A stretch of 18,645 bases of DNA from an uncultured Lachnospiraceae bacterium (GTDB taxonomy: Bacteria > Bacillota > Clostridia > Lachnospirales > Lachnospiraceae), in NCBI GenBank assembly GCA_910577785.1, contig CAJTNT010000059.1, positions 1 to 18,645 on the forward strand, written 5' to 3'. The notes below the pieces were generated by a model. It did not search any database, was not told the origin of the DNA, and was given only the letters and a program-made list of their open reading frames with translations. Of this stretch, positions 15,233 through 18,645 are shown one piece after another. Made by a program: the position numbers and the translations under genes. Numbering within the stretch: the first letter of the stretch is position 1; each line of letters opens with the position of its first letter.

Positions 15233-16912
15233 TTATGATATTTTACTGCGCGCCTGCTTCTGTTCTTTTTTCTTCTGGTACATCTTGCCGTCTGCCCGTT
15301 CCATAGTATCCTGCAGGTTTACGTCCTTGCTTTTGTTAAATGCCGCAAAGCCGGAAGCAATCTGCATGAAGTCCTTGACCTGCGAGCCCTTGAGGTTTTC
15401 AATCCAGTCGCTCATGCGCACTTCCCGTTCCTCATAAGCCTCGCGGCTGAGATGATCTGAAATCAGGCAGAATTCATCCCCGCCAATGCGGTAGATTTCG
15501 CCAAATTCCCCAAAGCAGTCCTGCATGACCTCGCTGGCAGTGATAATATAGCAGTCGCCCATTCCGTGCCCATAGGTGTCATTCATTTTCTTCAGGTTGT
15601 TTAAATCGAAAAGGACAAAACTGTATTTGGCATATTGTTCCGGTTTCACCGTGCGCAGGGTGGCCTCAAAGGTGCGGCGGTTCTTCATCATCGTCAGCCC
15701 GTCCCTCTCAGCCTCTTCCCGCAGGCTCTCTGCTTCCTGTCCGGCGGCAATCAGCCGCACAGAATCTTTCAGGAAGTGCAAGGTCTGGATTAAGACGAAT
15801 GCCAGGCAGCCAAAACGGGAGAAAACCGCACCATCCAGGGAGCGGGCAACGAGATAGTTCCAGGCATCTGCGATTACACATCCTATAATCAGAAGGATGC
15901 CAACGGTATTGAGGATGGCCTTCTGCCTGTCTGCAAAAAGCTTGCTGCGCTTCTTATAAAGCAGCTGTATGCCATAGAACAGGACGGCTGCAAGGGTTAA
16001 AATTGCCAGGATATGGGTGATCCACATCATCTGCTGGTAATCGAACCAGCCAAAGAGCTGCCCCAAGAAGCCGATGGAGAAGTCCAGAAAGGAAAGGCGT
16101 ATCAGCAGATTGAACGCCCAGTTTTCCTCCATGCGCAAAAATACCTGTAGGAAACAGAGCATCGGAAGCAGCATCAGCTTCAGGCTGATGCAGATGAGCT
16201 GGCTAAACAGGACTTCCCGGCCGAACATAATAATGGGAATCCCGGATTCGAGGACGGACCAGATAGAATATTGGATGGAAAAGAGTCCGATCCACTGGAT
16301 GACCTCTGAAAAATGTAATTTTTTGCCAATGGAAAACCAGCTTACCAGCAGCGTCAGGCCCAGCATCAGGAGGATAATGCTGATAATCAGGGCAGGCAGT
16401 TTCTGGCGGATCTGCCCGACGGTAATCTCTGATTTCATACCGAGGATAAAGTCCGGCACACGCATGGCCTGGGAAGGATATGCATTGCGGATATGTATTT
16501 CCAGGGGCTTCCCGGCATAAGCCTTGTGGAGCCGTATAAAGTTCCAGCAGTTTCCAGGGGTCTTGCTCCTGGCGCCGTCTGGGACATGGAAGCGGTAGAT
16601 TTCTTCCCCATCCAGGAAGGCAGTGATGAACTGGTGGGAAGTATAAAAGCCAATAGCATTATTGTAAAGGATGGTATCGTCCAGTGTGCGGGACAAAATC
16701 ATTTCGCCTGTGTCCCCCAAAAGGCGTATGCTGTCCGGAAGCTGGCGGTATTCTGTGCGTTTCCCATCTATGGTGCAGGTCCAGCCGTTGTTATAGGGGA
16801 CGCCTTCTGGTTCGGCGGTCTTTCCTGTGCTGTGCGCATAGAGGAAATAGCCCCAGAGGATGAATAATGCTGCAATGGTGATTTCTGCCAGATGTATTTT
16901 TAAAGTTTTCAT
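15233..16912 (-). CDS. Membrane diguanylate cyclase (GGDEF)
   Basis: Predicted to make cyclic di-GMP in response to an envelope or extracellular signal. 559 residues from ATG 16910-16912, chosen because AGGA lies about 6 bases before it and the protein then starts with a clear membrane anchor (IHLAEITIAALFILWGYFLY). Residues of about 35-190 form an extracellular beta-rich sensor, then about seven transmembrane segments (195-380), then the cyclase. It has DGLTMMKNRRTFE, FVLFDLNNLKKMNDTYGH and an intact RIGGDEF (GGDEF at 477-481), so catalysis is likely. The RxxD inhibitory site that normally lies just upstream is absent (GEFG at that place), so product inhibition of the usual kind is not expected. 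A GTG start at 16990 is also open but lacks a ribosome site. First gene of the minus-strand run. Confidence 0.9.
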   Translation of the reverse strand: MKTLKIHLAEITIAALFILWGYFLYAHSTGKTAEPEGVPYNNGWTCTIDGKRTEYRQLPDSIRLLGDTGEMILSRTLDDTILYNNAIGFYTSHQFITAFLDGEEIYRFHVPDGARSKTPGNCWNFIRLHKAYAGKPLEIHIRNAYPSQAMRVPDFILGMKSEITVGQIRQKLPALIISIILLMLGLTLLVSWFSIGKKLHFSEVIQWIGLFSIQYSIWSVLESGIPIIMFGREVLFSQLICISLKLMLLPMLCFLQVFLRMEENWAFNLLIRLSFLDFSIGFLGQLFGWFDYQQMMWITHILAILTLAAVLFYGIQLLYKKRSKLFADRQKAILNTVGILLIIGCVIADAWNYLVARSLDGAVFSRFGCLAFVLIQTLHFLKDSVRLIAAGQEAESLREEAERDGLTMMKNRRTFEATLRTVKPEQYAKYSFVLFDLNNLKKMNDTYGHGMGDCYIITASEVMQDCFGEFGEIYRIGGDEFCLISDHLSREAYEEREVRMSDWIENLKGSQVKDFMQIASGFAAFNKSKDVNLQDTMERADGKMYQKKKEQKQARSKIS

Positions 16913-16990
16913 CTGTGTCCTGTTCTGTCCTTTCTGAGCAATTGTCACCTGCATAAATGATTCTGCAGCTGTTCCGAAGTTCTTTTTCAC

Positions 16991-17019
16991 ATTTTAACAT
17001 ATTTTATGGAAAAGTGAAA
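16991..17019 (-). promoter_or_regulatory. Possible promoter of the GGDEF gene
   Basis: Minus-strand TTTCAC (17014-17019), 17-bp spacer, TAAAAT (16991-16996). Only moderate similarity to consensus, but it is the best site in the AT-rich gap upstream of the gene. Confidence 0.4.
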
Positions 17020-17043
17020 CAAAAATATGCTTCATTGTAAAAT

Positions 17044-17087
17044 GAAATGCGACAAGAGTTAATAAACTCTATCGCATTTCTTTTTTT
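17044..17087 (+). terminator. Hairpin 1 of a related tandem pair, with T-run
   Basis: GAAATGCGA (17044-17052) pairs with TCGCATTTC (17072-17080), and AGAGTT (17055-17060) pairs with AACTCT (17065-17070). A loop of AATA and seven T follow the rho-independent terminator plan. No plus-strand gene ends just before it, so its use is unclear. Confidence 0.7.
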
Positions 17088-17101
17088 ATACGCTTTTATA
17101 G

Positions 17102-17144
17102 GGAATGTGTCAAGGGTTTAGGACTTTTGGCACATTCCTTTTTT
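17102..17144 (+). terminator. Hairpin 2 of a related tandem pair, with T-run
   Basis: GGAATGTGTCAA (17102-17113) pairs with TTGGCACATTCC (17127-17138), followed by six T. It resembles hairpin 1 in sequence and spacing (starts 58 bases apart) with compensating changes in the stem. It ends about 30 bases before the first small gene of the next block, so it may act as an attenuator or as a barrier to outside transcription. Confidence 0.7.
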
Positions 17145-17173
17145 ATTTTGGAGCGATAGGAGGTGTAGAAAGC

Positions 17174-17356
17174 GTGAGAAAAGGTAATAGGCGATTGAAC
17201 TATGAGGACAGAAAACGGATTGAAAAAATGAAAGAGCAGGGGGCGAGAGTGATTGTAATTGCTGACACTATCGGGGTCCACCGTGCGACTATCTACAACG
17301 AGTTAAAGCGTGGAGGTACACCCTATCGGGCGGAAGTCGCACAAAGGACGGTGTAG
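17174..17356 (+). CDS. Small IS30-type helix-turn-helix protein
   Basis: 60-residue DNA-binding protein starting at GTG 17174, which is preceded at 8 bases by AGGAGGTG. LNYEDRKRIEKMKEQGARVIVIADTIGVHRATIYNELKRG is the HTH_38 fold seen at the N-terminus of IS30-family transposases, but there is no catalytic DDE domain, so it is not a transposase. Free-standing copies of this domain occur in phages and integrated elements and probably regulate them. It is the first gene of a tight plus-strand run (2 bases to the next gene). Its target is unknown; the hairpins just upstream could lie in its regulatory region. Confidence 0.8.
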   Translation: MRKGNRRLNYEDRKRIEKMKEQGARVIVIADTIGVHRATIYNELKRGGTPYRAEVAQRTV

Positions 17357-17358
17357 GT

Positions 17359-17571
17359 ATGGAAATAACGGCGGAAGCGTTGCAGGAAAAGGCTAGGGAA
17401 TTGGCGGATATGGTCGGTAGTGTGGTAGTAGATGAAGCGTTGCCGTTGGAAACATTGGAAGCCGTGGCGGATTGTCTGAAAGAGGATTGCAGGCAGATTA
17501 GGCAGGCGGTACAGGATATGCAGGAAGAGCAGCAGGCAATAGAGAGAATGACCGCAGGAAAGGAGGGATAG
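17359..17571 (+). CDS. Small acidic helical protein, function unknown
   Basis: 70-residue protein that I do not recognise. It is rich in Glu, Ala and Leu with no Pro-rich or membrane segment except one Pro near the middle, and the second half (VADCLKEDCRQIRQAVQDMQEEQQAIE) has the pattern of an amphipathic helix or short coiled coil. ATG 17359 is 2 bases after the preceding stop, with GGACGG upstream as a ribosome site. It is followed one base later by the next gene, so it is co-translated with its neighbours. Confidence 0.7.
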   Translation: MEITAEALQEKARELADMVGSVVVDEALPLETLEAVADCLKEDCRQIRQAVQDMQEEQQAIERMTAGKEG

Positions 17572-17572
17572 C

Positions 17573-17776
17573 GTGGCAAGCAAAACGGAAAAGCACACGG
17601 TAGCGTATAGGAACGTGAAAAAGTGTGAGTTTCATAATATCGGGTCGTACATTGTGGCGACAAGCGTAATCGGCGGTACTACGTTTTGTGCGTTCTTTGA
17701 TTCAGGATTGCATACCGAGGAAAGCATAAGGCGGAGAGGAAGCATAAAGTTACATTCAATTTATTCTAAAAAGTAG
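17573..17776 (+). CDS. Small hypothetical protein in the phage-like run
   Basis: 67-residue protein starting at GTG 17573, supported by AAAGGAGGGA a few bases upstream. It has a basic N-terminus (MASKTEKHTVAYRNVKKC), then a beta-like section (IGSYIVATSVIGGTTFCAFFDSG) and a basic end. I do not recognise the family. It ends 14 bases before the next gene. Confidence 0.65.
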   Translation: MASKTEKHTVAYRNVKKCEFHNIGSYIVATSVIGGTTFCAFFDSGLHTEESIRRRGSIKLHSIYSKK

Positions 17777-17790
17777 GAGGAAAAGAGGAA

Positions 17791-18645
17791 ATGAGCGAAG
17801 CAATCAAGCACAACAATGTAGTGATTTTTGATGATAGGGGGATTCCCTCTATTATGGTCCGGTTTGAGAATCCGAGGGCAGCAGTTACCCCGGAAATGTT
17901 CATTATCGGCGGGAAAGAGGTAGACGCTATCTATATTTCCAAGTACCCCAATAAGGTAATCAAGGGCAGGGCGTACAGTCTGCCAATGGTAGACCCGACA
18001 ACGGAAATTACCTTTGATGAAGCATTGGCAGCTTGCCGGACAAAGGGCGAGGGGTGGCACTTAATGACCGCTACCGAGTGGGAATATGTGTTAAATGAGA
18101 GCCGGAAGAAAGGCACGTTGCCCCACGGTAATACGGATTGGGGAAATGATTATTACCACAAGGAAGAGCAGGGGGAGCGTGAGGGTTGCGGATACGGCAG
18201 GACGCTTACAGGGAGCGGACCGGATACATGGAATCACGACCACACCGTATACGGCGTATCAGACCTTAACGGCTTGGTATGGGAATGGTTGGCAGGGGTG
18301 CGTATCGTAAACGGCGTATTGGAGTACATACCGAACAATGACGCAGCCTTGGCAGGGTGCGACCTTTCAAGGGATAGCAAGAAGTGGCAGGGGATTACCA
18401 CGGACCAGGGCGGAAAAACCGCCGTGAGGGTCAATGTCGAGGGCGGGGAAATCACGATTACCGACAAGGCAGCAGGAGAGGACTACACCCCGGACTATGA
18501 CGGCGTATCTTGGGAGGATTTAAAGGTTGACTTGCAGGAGATACCGCAGGCGTTACGCTACTTGGGAATCCTGCCCGAAAATGGCGTAAAAGAGGAAAAG
18601 GATACCTATGTATGGTTTGACGCTACCGAGGGGGAATATCTGCCT
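17791..18645 (+). CDS. SUMF1/formylglycine-generating-enzyme-fold protein, 3' partial
   Basis: The frame is open from ATG 17791 to the last base (285 codons, no stop), so the C-terminus lies outside. The start follows TAGGAGG and AGAGGA. Seen: a beta-rich leader of about 60 residues, then the FGE-sulfatase/SUMF1 signature GEGWHLMTATEWEYVL (86-101; family form G-RLPTEAEWEYA) and GVSDLNGLVWEWLAG (155-169; family form GLYDMSGNVWEW). In the block LPHGNTDWG a loop typical of the family joins them. The fold is a C-type-lectin-like scaffold. It is used by real formylglycine-generating enzymes but also by phage receptor-binding and diversity-generating-retroelement variable proteins in Firmicutes. 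The company of tiny HTH and phage-like genes favours the latter. Whether the C-terminus is hypervariable cannot be seen. Confidence 0.85.
   Translation, partial: MSEAIKHNNVVIFDDRGIPSIMVRFENPRAAVTPEMFIIGGKEVDAIYISKYPNKVIKGRAYSLPMVDPTTEITFDEALAACRTKGEGWHLMTATEWEYVLNESRKKGTLPHGNTDWGNDYYHKEEQGEREGCGYGRTLTGSGPDTWNHDHTVYGVSDLNGLVWEWLAGVRIVNGVLEYIPNNDAALAGCDLSRDSKKWQGITTDQGGKTAVRVNVEGGEITITDKAAGEDYTPDYDGVSWEDLKVDLQEIPQALRYLGILPENGVKEEKDTYVWFDATEGEYLP

Noticed and set aside
17174..17356. IS30 transposase remnant
   Set aside because: The HTH matches, but the gene is complete with a good ribosome site and tight coupling to the next gene, and no DDE-domain remains follow; it is better read as a small regulator.
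1..18645. CRISPR array, tRNA or rRNA genes
   Set aside because: No regularly spaced repeats of the right size and no cloverleaf or rRNA-like sequence were seen on reading both strands.

Overview
The window looks like chromosomal DNA of a Gram-positive gut Clostridium-type bacterium, probably Lachnospiraceae. Reasons: strong AGGAGG-type ribosome sites, a binding-protein-dependent sugar ABC operon without its own ATPase, an AraC regulator beside it, and a TetR / MMPL / heptad-repeat export cluster. The genus is not determined.

Layout. (1) 1-3510: the 3' part of a PLD-nuclease/superfamily 2 helicase gene (N-terminus outside the window), then an AT-rich decay zone. That zone holds a broken gene of the large DUF4011/DUF3320-type superfamily 1 helicase proteins. 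It has two nonsense codons, at least two frameshifts and a deletion that removed the P-loop. A 107-bp MITE-like palindromic element follows it, and a lone 23-bp arm of the same sequence sits inside the pseudogene. (2) 3532-7866: an AraC-family regulator diverges from a three-gene ABC importer operon (lipoprotein plus two permeases) which ends in a bidirectional terminator. Repeated TAGCATT motifs lie between the divergent promoters, and a 34-bp tandem repeat lies in the operon leader. (3) 7877-16912: a continuous minus-strand run. In transcription order it is a membrane diguanylate cyclase (GGDEF), an HD-GYP phosphodiesterase, a TetR regulator, an MMPL/RND exporter, a secreted heptad-repeat partner protein and a MntP-like membrane protein. 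A good promoter and a 36-nt palindrome sit just before the MMPL gene, so the export genes are probably a TetR-controlled subunit within the run. (4) 17044-18645: two tandem, related hairpins with compensatory base changes, then a tight plus-strand run of three small genes (an IS30-type HTH and two unknowns) leading into a gene with a formylglycine-generating-enzyme (SUMF1/C-type-lectin-like) fold, cut by the window end. This block looks like part of a phage or integrated element. The last gene is the kind of scaffold used by diversity-generating retroelements, but no template, variable repeat or reverse transcriptase is inside the window.

How the parts work together: the AraC protein probably senses a sugar signal and activates its transporter. 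The cyclase and HD-GYP protein would make and degrade cyclic di-GMP. The MMPL protein and its secreted partner probably form an envelope export unit repressed by the TetR protein. No tRNA, rRNA, CRISPR array, integrase or intact insertion sequence was seen.
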